Assembly (NCBI GenBank): GCA_027257055.1 | Contig: JAPVLO010000965.1 | Location: forward strand, 186,001 to 250,000 | DNA length: 64,000 nt | DNA from: Cephalopachus bancanus | Taxonomy: Eukaryota > Chordata > Mammalia > Primates > Tarsiidae | Reading direction: 5' to 3' | In this document: one piece after another, positions 1 through 11,908 of the stretch | Position numbering within the stretch: the stretch's first letter is position 1 | Layout of the letters: each line of letters begins with the position of its first letter | The notes under the pieces: model-generated | Database searches by the model: none | What the model saw: only the letters and a program-made list of their open reading frames with translations | What the model was told of the DNA's origin: nothing | Translations under genes and position numbers: made by a program

Positions 1-59
1 TCCGAGCAAGTGTGTGTGTGTGGGGGGGGGGCGAAATCTATAACTTAAATGGAGGCAAG

Positions 60-850
60 GAGAAATAAGGCTATTCCGGGGTGGTGCGTGCCGCTCTCCC
101 CACCCACTCCTTTCCTCCTTAGGTTTCCTCCCTCCGTTGTGTCCCTGGAGTCCAGGTAGGGGAAAGTCTAGGCTAAGGCGCGGCGGCGGCTGGAGGATCA
201 CAGTCACGCCCGGAGCGTCGGTCCGAGTGCGCACACAGGCAGAAGAAGGCTCGCGGCTTGCCCAGTCTCCTCCATCTCGCCTCCTCTCCTTGGCTTTTGT
301 GTCGGTGCCTCGGAGCTGCAGGGAGGGTGCGCTGAAGGGGGGGCTGGGGTGAGAAGCACCCCCTTCACGCGCGCGCACACTTTGCCGGTGCGCGCACACG
401 CGGGCGGACACACACAGACACGCACAAAGCTCGCTCGCCTCCAGCGCACTAACGTGGCTGTTTTCTTTGTGTGGAGCCCTTGAAGGGGTTGGGGCCCCGG
501 TCCGGTCCGGGGGAGATGGCGCAGCCCATCCTGGGCCATGGGAGCCTGCAGCCTGCCTCGGCGGCTGGCCTGGCATCCCTGGAGCTCGACTCATCGCTGG
601 ACCAGTACGTGCAGATTCGCATCTTCAAGATCATCGTGATTGGGGACTCCAACGTGGGCAAGACCTGCCTGACCTTCCGCTTCTGCGGGGGTACGTTCCC
701 AGATAAGACTGAAGCCACCATTGGCGTGGACTTCAGGGAGAAGACCGTGGAAATCGAGGGCGAGAAGATCAAGGTGATCCAGACGGTCAGGTTCGGGAAG
801 GGAGGAACCTGGGAGGGAGCCTCGCCCGAGGCATGGCTCTAGTGGGTGGA
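60..850 (+). promoter_or_regulatory. RAB33A: CpG-rich promoter, 5' UTR and exon 1 region of RAB33A
   Basis: GC-rich stretch with dense CpG, most obvious around 177-225, 365-445 and through exon 1, in contrast to the CpG-poor AT-rich sequence after 1,200. It surrounds the first exon, so it is the likely CpG-island promoter. There is no convincing TATA box at a sensible distance and the transcription start cannot be fixed from sequence. Nearly all of 370-450 is alternating purine-pyrimidine (CG and CA repeats). The neighbouring AIFM1 gene, expected further left on the opposite strand, is not in the window. Confidence 0.7.
516..773 (+). CDS. RAB33A: RAB33A exon 1 (residues 1-86), small GTPase
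   Basis: Encodes the N-terminal 86 residues of RAB33A, a Rab GTPase of Golgi and post-Golgi vesicles known for expression in brain and lymphocytes and for a role in axonal vesicle transport. The start is the ATG at 516 ([10 protein letters not shown]), in a good Kozak setting; the frame is open upstream to about 471 but has no earlier ATG. Seen directly: a variable N-terminal extension, the P-loop GDSNVGKT at residues 43-50, and the switch I threonine at about residue 68 within ATIGVDF. The exon ends EGEKIK at AAG, followed by GTGATC, a rather weak donor, in phase 0. Joined to exon 2 it gives exactly 237 residues, the length of human RAB33A. Confidence 0.97.
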
Positions 851-2141
851 ATCGTCCAGCGCGTGGCTGTGTTGCCATCGGCTGAGCCCAAGACCCTCGG
901 CACCTCCTCACCCCCTTTCGCCCCGCTTGGCGGCCCTATCCCCACCTCACCTAATTTCGGGGGGCTTGCGGGAATGGTTACATTCCTACTTTTTGCCCCT
1001 GCCTGACAGCTCCTGCCAGGAAAAGCATATTTCATTTCATCCTTGACCCCTAGCTGGAGCAGCGGCACCTGTGGGCAGAGGGAGGCATGAGGCGTTTCTC
1101 CGTCCTAGTCTGCGGGATGGATCCCAAAGCACTTCACACATCTTCAGGTCTCTTCTACCGCTTGGGTACCAGTAGGCTGCAAAAACCCACTCTGGCTAAG
1201 TTCAGAAGCATTAGAGGGAAGGAAAGGATGGAAACCCATAGAACGAAAGCTACTTTATTTTAAATTGCAGTTTTTAGTTAATATTGGCGCTGAGTTGGGA
1301 TGGGGGTGGAGTGGGGTGGTTCTGGCACAAAGCTATGAGCCCTTTTAAAGAAATTGAAGCAGGGCCACCTGCCGGCCCTTCATAATAGACAAAACCTGTT
1401 CCTTTGGAACAAGCCCCCTCAAGTGGTGTCTTCTTTACTCGTCTGGGGTACCTAATGAGTGAACTGCCTATTACTCATTCTGTTAGTATTATTGTCTTAG
1501 GAGATCAGGGCAAGGCAACTTAAATGCAGGGCAACTTAACTGAGGACCAAGGAAAATGACTTGCTCCTATCCCCACCCCCATTAGTTTATGAAATGGGCT
1601 AAGTACAGATGTTCTTGTCTGGCCATTTGTGCTCACTTTTACTTCAGAAAAGGATAGGACAGGAATATGTCAATGTGTAGGGGATGGTGGGAGGGAGGAC
1701 ATGGCAAGGGTAACTTAATGTGTTAAGGCAGTGGGGGCAGGATTATGGGGAGGGAAGCGCCTAAAGCACTGGGGACACTGAAGACCCACTCCTCTAGACT
1801 CACATCTGGCCTTTTCTTCAGCCTGTGACTGGACCCTAGACAGAGTCAGGGTGAAGGTAACCCTCCTCTTGCTGGTCAAACAGCCAGTGTGACCACAGTG
1901 CTCCACTTCAGAGTGATGTGGAGAGAAGGGCTGAGTAACTAGAAAGACTGATGAAACACTCTAAACTGTGCAAGACACTTGATTCCTTGATTATTAAAAT
2001 GACCATGTTTTAAAATGGCTTCAGAAACTGGGCTAAGGCACTGGATGTCAGAAAGATGGACAGCTCAGTGCTGGTAAGGGAGAGCCCCAAGGTCAGGAAA
2101 ATAGAGCATTATTTTGAAATTGGGAATTTTTTGCTGTTTGC

Positions 2142-2260
2142 ATTTTTTTAAAAGAGGTGAGGTCTCACTATGTTGCCTACGCTAATCTTGAACTCCTGGG
2201 CTCAAGCAATCCTCCCACCTGGGCCTTCCAAAGTGCTGGCATGTGCTACTGTACCCAGCC
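2142..2260 (-). mobile_element. Alu left-monomer fragment (old)
   Basis: Antisense match to one Alu arm (GTGAGGTCTCACTATGTTGC to CCCAGCC). Diverged. Confidence 0.8.
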
Positions 2261-3589
2261 AGCCCCTTGCATCTTGGAGGGGCAATTGCTACATTTCCTT
2301 TTAAAGTCAAGTAGGAACCTGTCTCTGATCCTTCCTAGGGCTCTTACATAGACATTTGCTTGGTTAAGGCTTCCTCTAGTGTGTCTAGCTTCTTTAATGT
2401 AAGACTGTACAATTCTGAAATTTCTAAAACATGCCTTTTTGAATCCAAAGTAGAAATATATTTGTGGATGGGTTCTTAAACCCATAGTTTAATGCTATCA
2501 TTTGTTTAAAATCAAGTGTTCTGGTGAGTCAATGAGTTCCCTGGATTTAAAATGGGGGAAATACGTCCATCTGGGCTTTAGATGGAGGAAAAAGGAAGTA
2601 TTTGGGAGTTTAGAGAATGAGGGAGGAGGAAACCAGAAAGTGAGGAATAAGAGGTGAAAATGAGTGGAAGAGTCCCCACCAATGGCCTTGGGAGAATTTT
2701 AAAAACATTCCTTCTCTTCTGTTACCCCTGTACTTAGCCAACTGGATTTTACAGTCCCTGCCAAAGATTCCAGACTTTTTTCCAGAGGGCAGAGCCTATG
2801 ACAGTGTGACTCACTAGAAACAGAGCTCAGCACAACACCATGTGCAGATAAGTGCTTAATACAGGCTTTTTTGGGAAGACGATATTTTCAAGAGGACAAA
2901 GCCTTGTGACATCGCTCATGGAGGAGCTCTCTGAGGGCAGATTCAGAAGGAACTCAGAGTATGGGCATGGGGAGAGGGGTGACCCTACCTCTTGTAAAGC
3001 TGCTGCAATCTCAGGGCCAAAGCCAGCAGACGAGAGACCAGCATGTCCGTGGGAAGATGGCAGAGCCTGGCAGCTAGCACATGATCCAGATAGGAGAAAA
3101 TTTGGCCCCACACTCTGCCTGGCCTGGAGTTTCTTAAGGAACAAGTGCCAAAGCCACACTAGGAGGTGACTGCCAAGGGCTTCCCCCTTTGGGAGAGAGA
3201 GAAAAGTCCAGCGTGACAGGCCGAGGTAGCCCTAGACCACAGCCAACAATAGAGGCAGTTGGGATATAAAATACCAACCCTCATAAGAGAGTGATAGAGT
3301 GGTCTCAGTCAGCTCTTCTCAGCCCAAGAATAGGGTGTGACCTCTTCTGGGCTGCCTCCCTGTGTCCCGGGGGGCACATACATCAACTTCTGCTGGGGGA
3401 TGACTGATTTGGTGTAGTTGAGGCCACACTCTTAATTATCAGGGCCATCCCTAGGGGACCGGAGCCCAGTTTGGTTACTCCAATCACTATGCCCCCACCC
3501 CCAACCCATCACAAATTAACAATCCAGTGTTTCCTGGTTAATATGAACATCAAGAAAAGCCTCCAATGAGTAGATAATAATAATAAAAA

Positions 3590-3800
3590 CTTCTAATTAT
3601 TGGATAAAGAAAGAGCCTAGGCTAGGTACTTTACATATATTATCTTATTTTGATCCTCACAGCAGCCCTATGAAAACAGTACTACTGTTATTCCCATTTT
3701 ACCAATAAGGAGACTGAGGTCAAGAGAGATGAAATAACTTGCCCCATGGTGCCTAGATCTGAACTTCAGTCTTTGACTCGAGCCCAAGCACTTTGCCATC
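3590..3800 (+). repeat. MIR
   Basis: Core MIR pattern: low-count opening, GTACTTTACATATATTATC, ATCCTCACAGCAGCCCTATG, then an AGGAGACTGAGG-like block and the CTTGCCCCA block. Confidence 0.75.
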
Positions 3801-4109
3801 TCACTATCCTGTCTTTCCTATGACAGGGCCACCATTCCAACTCAGATTGAGAGCACATGCTCCAGACCACGGCACTGCACTCTAGGGGACAATATCCAGC
3901 CCCCTAGATTGGGGGAGTGTATACAGGGGCAGGTAGAATGCCAGGCAGTCTGTCTTGCCATCTCTTCTAGGCTAGGGACCCAGAGTTATAGCCCGAGGAT
4001 CCAGGAGCCTTTAAGATGTCTTCTTCAGGACACACTGAACCCACCTGGGGTTTACTTTTTGCACCTTGACTGTCTTACCTTGGGTGAGAGAATCTGCGAA
4101 TGTTTTGAG

Positions 4110-4262
4110 ATAGAAGAAACCTTAGAGATTCTCCAACCCAACATCCCCATTACAGACAGGAAACTGAGGCTCAGAGAGGGAAAGTGACTTGCTCAAGATC
4201 ACACAGGGCCAGGTCTAGGACTCAGATCTCCTAATTCCCTTTCCAATGCTCTTGCCACGCAT
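4110..4262 (+). repeat. MIR fragment
   Basis: CAGGAAACTGAGGCTCAGAG followed by GTGACTTGCTCAAGATCACA, the MIR 3' half. Confidence 0.75.
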
Positions 4263-5561
4263 CTCACTGCCGGGCTTGGCAGAGGACATAAATCCCCCAG
4301 GCCAGCTCCATGGTCTATCTAGCTCACAAGGTTTCCTGTGACGGGGACATGAAGGGACATCATAAAAGAAAGCTGTCAGTCTACCCTGACATCAGCTTAA
4401 GAAGGGCGGAGGCATTCCCCATCCCCCAGAGAAAGGGTGGAGACTTCCCTTAATGACCAGTATGTGTCTGTCACCTACAGATTTAGCTAAATCTGTTGAG
4501 TCTGTCTCTTTCTAAAGGCACTGGAAAATACCGAAGAGCAGGGTATGGGGGGTAGATAGTAGAAGGCAGCTCAGAAACTAATTTTCGATCCATTCTTTGT
4601 AAATTCTCATGGAAGCTGTCCTCCTGTCTAGGCTGGTTCCTCCCACAGACTAGGCACTACCTCTGCCCCAGCCCTTGGGACCAGACAAACTGTAGATCCG
4701 CCGTAGCAGTGGTCAGGTGTGGCCCAGAACTGTGGATTTCTCTTCCTCTGCTGATCTCTGGGAAGAAACACCTTCCGTGTTACATTACCGAGTGGACGGA
4801 GGCTGAGCTAAGTGTTCCTCAGAAGCCGCCTGCAGTCAGAATGACATCATGTCTTCCTTAGGGCTTCTGAGCTCCATCTTCTGCCAGTTAGCTTAATGGT
4901 TAATTATCTGTCGGTGTGTGTTTCTGTGTCTCCCTTGCTGCCTCTCTTTCTGTGCAGAAGTTTCTCTTTGTCTCTGTCCTCCTTTGCCATTCTCTGTGTC
5001 AGCTTTGTGTGGATATTTCAGATGCAGATGGGACAGTCCAGCTAGTTGAAAACAGGTTTCTTTTAAACTGTTCCCATGATCCACACGGGCATGCCCCAAA
5101 GGTTACAGATGTATGTGTCTCTCTTTTTGCACACCTACCCTCCCCCACAGACCTCCAACAAAAGGACATTCATGTCTCATCTATAGAAAGATGCCAGATA
5201 CGTTCCCTAGGGAAAAGAAATGCCCCTGTCAGCTAAGAGCACGTGTGAGGGGTGGGGGCTTGCTGAAGCTTGCTCAGGGAGGGATTGCCCCAGGAAAGTG
5301 GTTCAAAAGGCTAGATTTCTCTCTGGCAGCTCCTCACACTGTACCCCTTCACCCTCCTCCAACACCCCATCAGTTTGGGCCTGCCCCCAGCCACCTGTGG
5401 CAGGTTGCATTTCTCGCTCCTTCCCCTTCCCACTGAACGGTCCTTGCTTTGGCTGTGTCTCACCTTCAAAATCCCAAGCTTTCTGTGCTTTCCAGGATGA
5501 GAACCAAGGGATCTGAGGAACCATACGAACAGCAGAGGGCTGGATGGCTTTCTGAGACGAT

Positions 5562-5755
5562 AGCAACACTAATGTTTGCAGAACACTTGGCATGTTGCAA
5601 AAGCCCTTTCTCATGTGTTATTTCATTGATTTATCCTGACAACCATGGGAGGACCAAGTTCCCGTTATAGAGATGTGAGGCTCAGTTCAGGAAGGTTAAA
5701 GGGCTTGCCTAGTCATTGACTCAGCTACAAAGCAGAGGAGCTAGGATACTGCCTT
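5562..5755 (+). repeat. MIR
   Basis: AACACTTGGCATGTTGCAAA, ATTTATCCTGACAACCATGG, AGGCTCAGTTCAGGAAGGTT in MIR order; diverged. Confidence 0.65.
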
Positions 5756-5825
5756 TCATCTTCCAGACTTAATGGTGGAGGTTTCAGACCAGGGAGGAGG
5801 GGAGAGTGTACATTAGGCACTGTGT

Positions 5826-6019
5826 GGCCTCAGGCGATCCTTCTACCTCAGGTTCTTGAGTAGCTGGGAGTATAGTTACGTGCCACCGCCAGCTAATTTT
5901 TTGTAGAGATGAGGGCTCACTATGTTGCCCAGGCTGGTCTCAAACTCCTGGACTCAGGCATTCCCCTCCCCCAGCCTCTCAAAGTGCTGGGATTACCAGT
6001 GTGAGCCACTGTGCCTGGC
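5826..6019 (-). mobile_element. AluJ, 5' part of the antisense copy missing
   Basis: Antisense Alu covering most of the dimer, ending CACTGTGCCTGGC. Confidence 0.88.
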
Positions 6020-7237
6020 TCCCAAGTTGATTTGACTCCACTACACCCCACTGGACATCTGAAAGAAAAGAGGATCTGGGGAGCGTGGCATATGTGACTA
6101 AGCGGCAGTCGTCACCCCTGTCCACTGTATGGATGTGGTGTCCACAGGAAGGGAGGAAAGGGTGAGAGGAGAGCCATCTGTGAAAGGGGAAGGAGATGCT
6201 TTCATTGCCTGGAAGGAACAGGGGGTGGCGGTGGTTATGAGGATGCTGAGAACAGGAACACCAAACCTCAAAACAAAATGAGATCATCTCGTGTGTCCAG
6301 GGAGCCTGGCTACTGTGCCCTCCCTTTCTGATGGCTGTGAGGTTGCACCACCCATCCTTCTATTTTCTGCTGTGAGCAGCCTGCTTCCTGGCTTCCCTCT
6401 CGCCACAGACAGGGCTGCAAAAAACTCCGGGTGGGGTTTATAAAGAGCTGGAATGAGAGCAGTGCCTGCAGTTTAAATCCTGAGGCTCCAAAGGAAAGCT
6501 TGGAGGCTCCCAGTAGCGTTGGGAAGGCAGAGGAGATCTCCAGCAGAGAGGGCCCTCCCGGAGGTTCCGGCCACCCAGGTGGTGTACACAGTTAGGAAGC
6601 CAAAGAAAAGCCAAACGGCCAACCTTACGTGGCCTCAAACACCTCACACACTCCCTCACACACTCCCACCCGCATTCCTGCTAGTGGCAGGTATTTTTAG
6701 AGTCCTGAGCTCATGGTGTTAAAGCATCTGCCACATGCCTGAGGGCTGGTGGGGATTCAGCCTTACTCAGTGGCAAGAGGCAAGAGTTAAGACTACTGAG
6801 GGGTGGGGGAGAGAGGGGGGGCCAGGAGTCACGTGGTAATGATATTCTGATATTCTCGGCTCCACCTGCTCTCTTCCCACTGACCTCCATTCCTCTTCCA
6901 GCCTGCTTCCCTTTCTTCCTGTTCAGAACCCACCAGAGAGGTGGAAGAAATACAAATCTTTTCTGTCTCTGTTTGAAGAAGCAAAGCAGGCTTTGAGAAC
7001 TTGTGTTTTCTGTGTGCCCAAAGTCAGATGTTCTCTCTGAAATCGCCTTGAAAGATACCTAGGATGCCAGACTGCTGGGGTTTTGGTGGCTAGGGCCAGC
7101 ACTGCCTTTTGATAATGCTGCTGCTTCTGCTAATGGTGATGGTGATGAGTTGTCTGGTGCAGAGAAAGACTGCTTAGTTTTTGCTGGAGAGGTGCCAAGG
7201 GCACTGATGAGACAATTTGCAAACATAAATATATTCT

Positions 7238-7531
7238 GGCTGGGCGTAGTGGCTCATGCCTATAATGCCAACATTTTGGGAGGCTGAGGAGGGAGGATCA
7301 ATTGAGGCCAGAAGTTCAAAACCAGCAACATATCAAGACCCCGTATCTACAAAAAAATTTTTTTAATTATCCAGACATGGAAGTGTGTGTCTGTAGTCCT
7401 GGCTACTGGGAGGCTGAGGTGGGAGGATCACTTGAGCCCAGGAGTTTGAGGCTGCAGTGAGCTATGATTCTGCCACTACACTCCAGCCTGGGAAGCAGAG
7501 CAAGAATCTGCCTCTTAAAAACAAAACAAAA
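7238..7531 (+). mobile_element. AluJ, full dimer
   Basis: GGCTGGGCGTAGTGGCTCAT to an A-rich tail, flanked by a long target-site duplication CAAACATAAATATATTCT. Confidence 0.95.
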
Positions 7532-7559
7532 CAAACATAAATATATTCTAAATGTACAG

Positions 7560-8110
7560 AGTCAAACTGCAGTAGGAATTCCTAAGAAAAGAGAATTAGC
7601 GAAGTTAGAGAAGGTTTCAGGAAGAAGGTGGTAGCATGAGCCGAACCTTGAAGAGTGGGTGAGATTTAGATAGGACGATGATGGGACAACCGACTCTATA
7701 AAAGAAGAAGAGCAAGCAGGACTGAAGGTACAGAGGAGAGAATGAACCAGGTGTCGTTGAGTTGCTTGATGTCAGGTTGGGAGGGGTCAAATTATGGCAG
7801 ACGATTTTCCATTTGACACCACATGCAGTAAAAGGCTATTGTACTTTCCTGGATGGGAGGATGGCATGCGGAAACAAGCAGGGACTGAGGAAGACTAGGC
7901 TGAAAGCAATATTCAGGAAGCACTGGAGTGGAAATGTTCAGAATCCAAATGTCTTTGCTATAGTCCAGGAGTTGAGGAGAGGCGAGTCTGGCCATGCCAA
8001 GGAGCTTGGAGGTCATTGTTGATAGACAAGACGAAGGGGAGCCTGGACAATGAAAACTGATGCTCAGAATAATGACTCTGGGGCCCTGTAAGATCTTCAT
8101 TCAGCCAAGA
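7560..8110. repeat. Ancient interspersed repeat, family uncertain
   Basis: Composition and phrases (GAACCTTGAAGAGTGGGTGAG, CTATAGTCCAGGAGTTGAGG, AAAAGGCTATTGTAC) resemble a common ancient mammalian repeat, perhaps L2-related. The same phrase type recurs at 13640-14400. No intact reading frame of interest. Confidence 0.4.
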
Positions 8111-8793
8111 GATTCAATTATATTTACTAGATTATACTTACTGACTGCTAACTTGAAATAAAGGCTATACTTCGTTTTAAGAACCATTGTAGTCAATTAG
8201 TGGCCATAATCAAATTTTCTTTGATAACTGAGAATTGTATAGGGCCTTGGGACCGTCATTCTGAGCATGAATTTCCCTTGTCCAAGACGTTGGATGTATA
8301 AAGGGAAATAGATTGGACTGATGTGTGTCCATTCCAGAGAATCCCCTAGGAGTTGTGGCTTTGCATATGTTACTGATATCAGCTTTTTTCTTTATAACTT
8401 GGCCTTCATTCCAATAGCTGAGATATAGAAGAAAAATCCAGTGGGGTAAATTACCTTTCACATAACAAAAAAGTGAACTTAAAAATAAATTGAGCTAGAA
8501 GATGCTATTTTAACATTGACTTTGTTTTCTTCAAACAAAAAACACCCCAAAGCAAAGTAATGCATGTTTGCAGTAGAAAATTTGGAAAAAATACAAAAGA
8601 AGAAATAAATATCATCTATAGTCCCATTGCTTATAGATAACCATTAATGTTCTGATGTTTACATTTCTAGTCTTTGCTTTGCATGTCTATGTTTAATGTT
8701 TTTTAAAAGTTGAAACTATAGCATATGAAAAATTTTATATTCTGCTTTTCTCACATACTTGTATTTTGCGAGCATTTCTTTCACCATTTAGTC

Positions 8794-9080
8794 TTTTTTT
8801 TTTTTAATTTTTTGAGTTGAGGTCTTACTGTCACCAGGCTGGAGTGCAGTGACATGTTCACGACTCACCATAGCCTTGACCTCCTAGGTGCAGGTGATCC
8901 TTCCACCTCAGCCTCCCAAGTATCTGGAACTACAGGCATGGGCCGCTAATTTTTTTATTTTTATAGATATGAGGTCTTGCTATGTTGCTTCAGGTGGTCT
9001 CGAACTCCTGGACTCAAGCAATCCCCTCCCCTTGGCCTCCCAAAGTGCTTAGATTACTGGTGTAAGTCACTATGTCCAGT
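8794..9080 (-). mobile_element. AluJ, full dimer
   Basis: T-rich start, GAGTTGAGGTCTTACTGTCA, ends TATGTCCAGTC. Confidence 0.9.
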
Positions 9081-9125
9081 CCCATTCGGTCTTTGAAAAC
9101 ATTATTATTATTACCATCACTATTA

Positions 9126-9414
9126 TTTGAGTCAGAGTCTCATTCTGTCGCCCAGGCAGGAGTGCAATGGCATACTCATGGCTACTGTAGCAGCCTTGAC
9201 CTCCTGGGCTCAGGCAGTTCTTCCACCTCAGCCTCCTGAGTAGCTGGAACTACAGGCACGCGCAACCATGCCCAGTTATATGTTTGATCTTTATTGTAGA
9301 GACAAGACCTCGCCATGTTGCACAGGCTAGTCTTGGACCCCTGGGCTCAGGCAATCTTGTCGCCTTGGCCTCCCAAAATGCTAGGATTACAGGCATGAGT
9401 CACCACACCTGGCT
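9126..9414 (-). mobile_element. AluJ, full dimer
   Basis: GAGTCAGAGTCTCATTCTGT to CACCACACCTGGC. Confidence 0.92.
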
Positions 9415-9737
9415 GAAAACTTTATTTTTAATGGCAACATAGTAGCCCGTTGTATAGATATGCACTTTAGCTATTCCTGTCCTGTAGGCTGTTTCCTGTT
9501 TTAAAGTCTAAATAATACTGCAATGAAGATCTCTGTACAGAATTTTGAGCACATCTCTATTTATTTTGTATAGATTTCTGGAAGCGAGATTGCAGGCTGT
9601 AAGAGTTGTAAACATTATTCAAGTTCTTATTAATATTGCCAAATTGCCCTCCAGAAAAGTTGATGAATTTACATCCCAGTTTTTCAACCAAAAAAACCTT
9701 GAAATTTTCCAACTCCACAGTTTCAGTGAACAATCTT

Positions 9738-10030
9738 TTTTTTTTTGAGTTGGTGTCTCACTCTGTCACCCAGGCTGGAGTGTAGTAGCACACTCATGAC
9801 CACCACAGCCTCGATCTGCTGGGCACAGGTGATCCTTCCACTTCAGCCTTCCAAGTAACTGGAACCACAGGCGTGCACCCTCATGCCCAACTAACTTTTC
9901 TTGATTTATTGTAGAGGCGAAGTCTCGCCAAGTTGCCCAGGCTGTTCTCGAATCCATAGGCTCAGGCAATCCTCTCGCCTTGGCCTCCCAAAGTGCTGGG
10001 ATTATACGCGTGAGCCACCACACCCGGTCC
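9738..10030 (-). mobile_element. Alu (AluJ-derived), full dimer
   Basis: GAGTTGGTGTCTCACTCTGT to ACACCCGGTC; perfect duplication TCAGTGAACAATCTT at 9723-9737 and 10031-10045. It lies just 203 bases upstream of RAB33A exon 2. Confidence 0.95.
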
Positions 10031-10233
10031 TCAGTGAACAATCTTAAGAAAAACTTGGCAAACCCTGAAACTTCTCTTTATGCTTTGATAAGTTCACTCT
10101 GCTAATCTGTTAAAGAACCACTTCCTGTGTCAGGGCTTGGAACCTCATTTTCAGAATGCTACAGAACTGTATTTTCACCTACCTGTTTATGTTTCCTTCT
10201 CTGACTCCACATGTGGGTTTTTGTATCTTCCAG

Positions 10234-10689
10234 GTTCAGGTGTGGGACACAGCTGGTCAGGAACGCTTCCGCAAAAGCATGGTTGAGCATTACTACCGCA
10301 ATGTGCATGCAGTGGTCTTCGTTTATGACGTCACCAAGATGACATCCTTCAACAACCTCAAAATGTGGATCCAAGAATGCAATGGGCATGCTGTGCCCCC
10401 ACTAGTCCCCAAAGTGCTTGTGGGCAACAAGTGTGACTTGAGGGAACAGATCCAGGTGCCCTCCAACTTAGCCCTAAAATTTGCTGATGCCCACAACATG
10501 CTCCTGTTTGAGACATCAGCCAAGGACCCCAAAGAGAGCCAGAACGTGGAGTCAATTTTCATGTGCCTGGCTTGCCGATTGAAGGCCCAGAAATCCCTGC
10601 TGTATCGTGATGCTGAGAGGCAGCAGGGGAAGGTGCAGAAACTGGAGTTTCCACAGGAAACTAACAGTAAAGCTTCCTGTCCTTGTTGA
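10234..10689 (+). CDS. RAB33A: RAB33A exon 2 (residues 87-237 and stop)
   Basis: Follows a good acceptor (TTTTTGTATCTTCCAG) and reads in phase 0 from exon 1. It carries G3 WDTAGQE (residues 90-96), G4 NKCD (151-154), G5 ETSAK (179-183) and ends SCPC. The terminal Cys-X-Cys (C235, C237) is the double geranylgeranylation signal of Rabs, so the protein should be membrane anchored. All nucleotide-binding and hydrolysis residues, including the switch II glutamine Q95, are intact. From memory it differs from human RAB33A at only about three positions here: SFNNLK near residue 126 and two in the tail [13 protein letters not shown]33B, the autosomal paralogue, fits the N- and C-termini less well. The stop is TGA at 10687-10689. 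Confidence 0.97.
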   Translation, partial: VQVWDTAGQERFRKSMVEHYYRNVHAVVFVYDVTKMTSFNNLKMWIQECNGHAVPPLVPKVLVGNKCDLREQIQVPSNLALKFADAHNMLLFETSAKDPKESQNVESIFMCLACRLKAQKSLLYRDAERQQGKVQKLEFPQETNSKASCPC

Positions 10690-10830
10690 AACCAAATGGT
10701 GTACATACAAGATAGATTATCACTGGAGATTTTTCTTTCCCTTTTTCCGTGCCTGCGCAATGCTGACACCTGCTTGTTTCCATACAAATTGATATCAAAA
10801 TAAAATTTGTATAGATTATCACATTGATTT
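10690..10830 (+). other. RAB33A: RAB33A 3' UTR
   Basis: Short 3' UTR from the TGA to just beyond the AATAAA signal, about 140 bases. The cleavage site is inferred at about 15-25 bases after the signal. Confidence 0.8.
10799..10804 (+). terminator. RAB33A: RAB33A poly(A) signal AATAAA
   Basis: Canonical AATAAA 110 bases after the stop codon, in an AT-rich setting followed by a T-rich stretch (GATTTTTGTCTTGCTTTCC) suitable as the downstream element. Confidence 0.85.
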
Positions 10831-10880
10831 TTGTCTTGCTTTCCTACTAGAAGACATCTCTGATGGCCATGAGGCAGCTT

Positions 10881-11000
<120 letters not shown>

Positions 11001-11440
11001 ATTGAACAGCTCGCACTACTAGAGTGTTATACCCATGTCAAGGCACACTCCTTATCAGCTTTCTATGAACCCTCGCCATTTGAGTCACTTCTTCAGGGTT
11101 CATTCATTCTCTCACTCAGTGTCGTCAGTGGGCAGAAGCACTCAATGGGGATGTGTTTTCTAGAGAGTCAACATGGGCAGAAAGATGAAGTCTTGGAAGG
11201 GGATGTTAACTCTTCAGTATTTCCCAGGTTCCCTAGTGTGGGCCTTGGATGTTGAGAGAAGCTGCTCTCTTCCAATTTTCCAAAGTTTAAAAATAAAAGT
11301 ATCGGTTGCCCAACGGGCCCAGCTGCTTTTAGAATACTTAAAGTATTTTGTACCAAGCAGTCTTGGATGCCAAGAGCTTCTCTCCTTCCCTAACTCTGCC
11401 CTTTCTTGGACAGGGCAGAGTTCAAGCTAACGAGTATCTA

Positions 11441-11908
11441 CGAGGGGGACCCCCCAAAAACCCAAAATGTATTTATAAACAACTGTGTATTTATTCTTAT
11501 GTGTTTAAACCTCAGTCACCTCTAAAGTATTCTATGTTTTTTGTTTCACCTCTTCCACATCGGCAAAACATTTCCCTTTGAGGACTTCTTTTCATCTGGG
11601 GAACAAAAAAAAGTTACTTGAGGAGGGATTGGGTGAATAGGGAGGGTGGGGCGTGGGGTCATGCTGTTTGTGGTCAAAAACTGCTGAACACTCAGCGTGG
11701 TATGGGCAGGTGCATTGTCATAGTGGAAGAACCAGTCACCTGTTTGCCACAGCTCAGGATATTTCTTCTGCAAATCATCTCTCACAAGAATGCTAGCTGG
11801 TACACTGATGCCAATGGGTTCCTAGAACACTTACCTAGTGGGGGAATCCTGTACTACAAAGGGTCTGTCCCCCAAAAGATAATTCTGGGTTTTGGGGGTC
11901 CACTATCG
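11441..11908 (-). mobile_element. mariner-type DNA transposon, internally deleted
   Basis: 468 bases bounded by imperfect terminal inverted repeats (CGAGGGGGACCCCCCAAAAA on the left; on the right the complement of CGATAGTGGACCCCCAAAAC) and flanking TA dinucleotides at 11439-11440 and 11909-11910. The minus strand at 11546-11785 keeps a transposase remnant with FHYDNAPAHTTLSVQQFL, the catalytic second-Asp neighbourhood of Tc1/mariner transposases, and degraded sequence after it. A full element would be about 1.3 kb, so most of the gene is gone. Confidence 0.88.

Larger units (their letters stand above)
8510..9735 (-). mobile_element. Old L1M-like fragment, antisense, interrupted by two Alus
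   Basis: Flanks at 8510-8793 and 9415-9735 contain typical antisense old-L1 phrases (AAATTGCCCTCCAGAAAAGT, AATACTGCAATGAAGATCTC). Alus sit at 8794 and 9126. Confidence 0.6.
774..10233 (+). other. RAB33A: RAB33A intron 1
   Basis: The only intron of the gene, from GTGATC to TTCCAG. It holds the repeats listed separately (MIRs at about 3.6, 4.1 and 5.6 kb; Alus at 2.1, 5.8, 7.2, 8.8, 9.1 and 9.7 kb; an old antisense LINE at 8.5-9.7 kb). The gaps 851-2141, 2261-3589, 4263-5560 and 6020-7237 look like ordinary non-coding sequence; I saw no exon, RNA gene or other repeat in them. Confidence 0.9.

Noticed and set aside
471..515. Upstream in-frame extension of RAB33A (15 codons)
   Set aside because: The codon at 471 is GTG, not ATG, and the known protein starts at the ATG at 516.
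204..539. Open frames on both strands in the RAB33A CpG island (137-352, 204-539, 449-772)
   Set aside because: GC-rich sequence has few stops; none has family motifs or splice context, and they overlap the promoter and exon 1.
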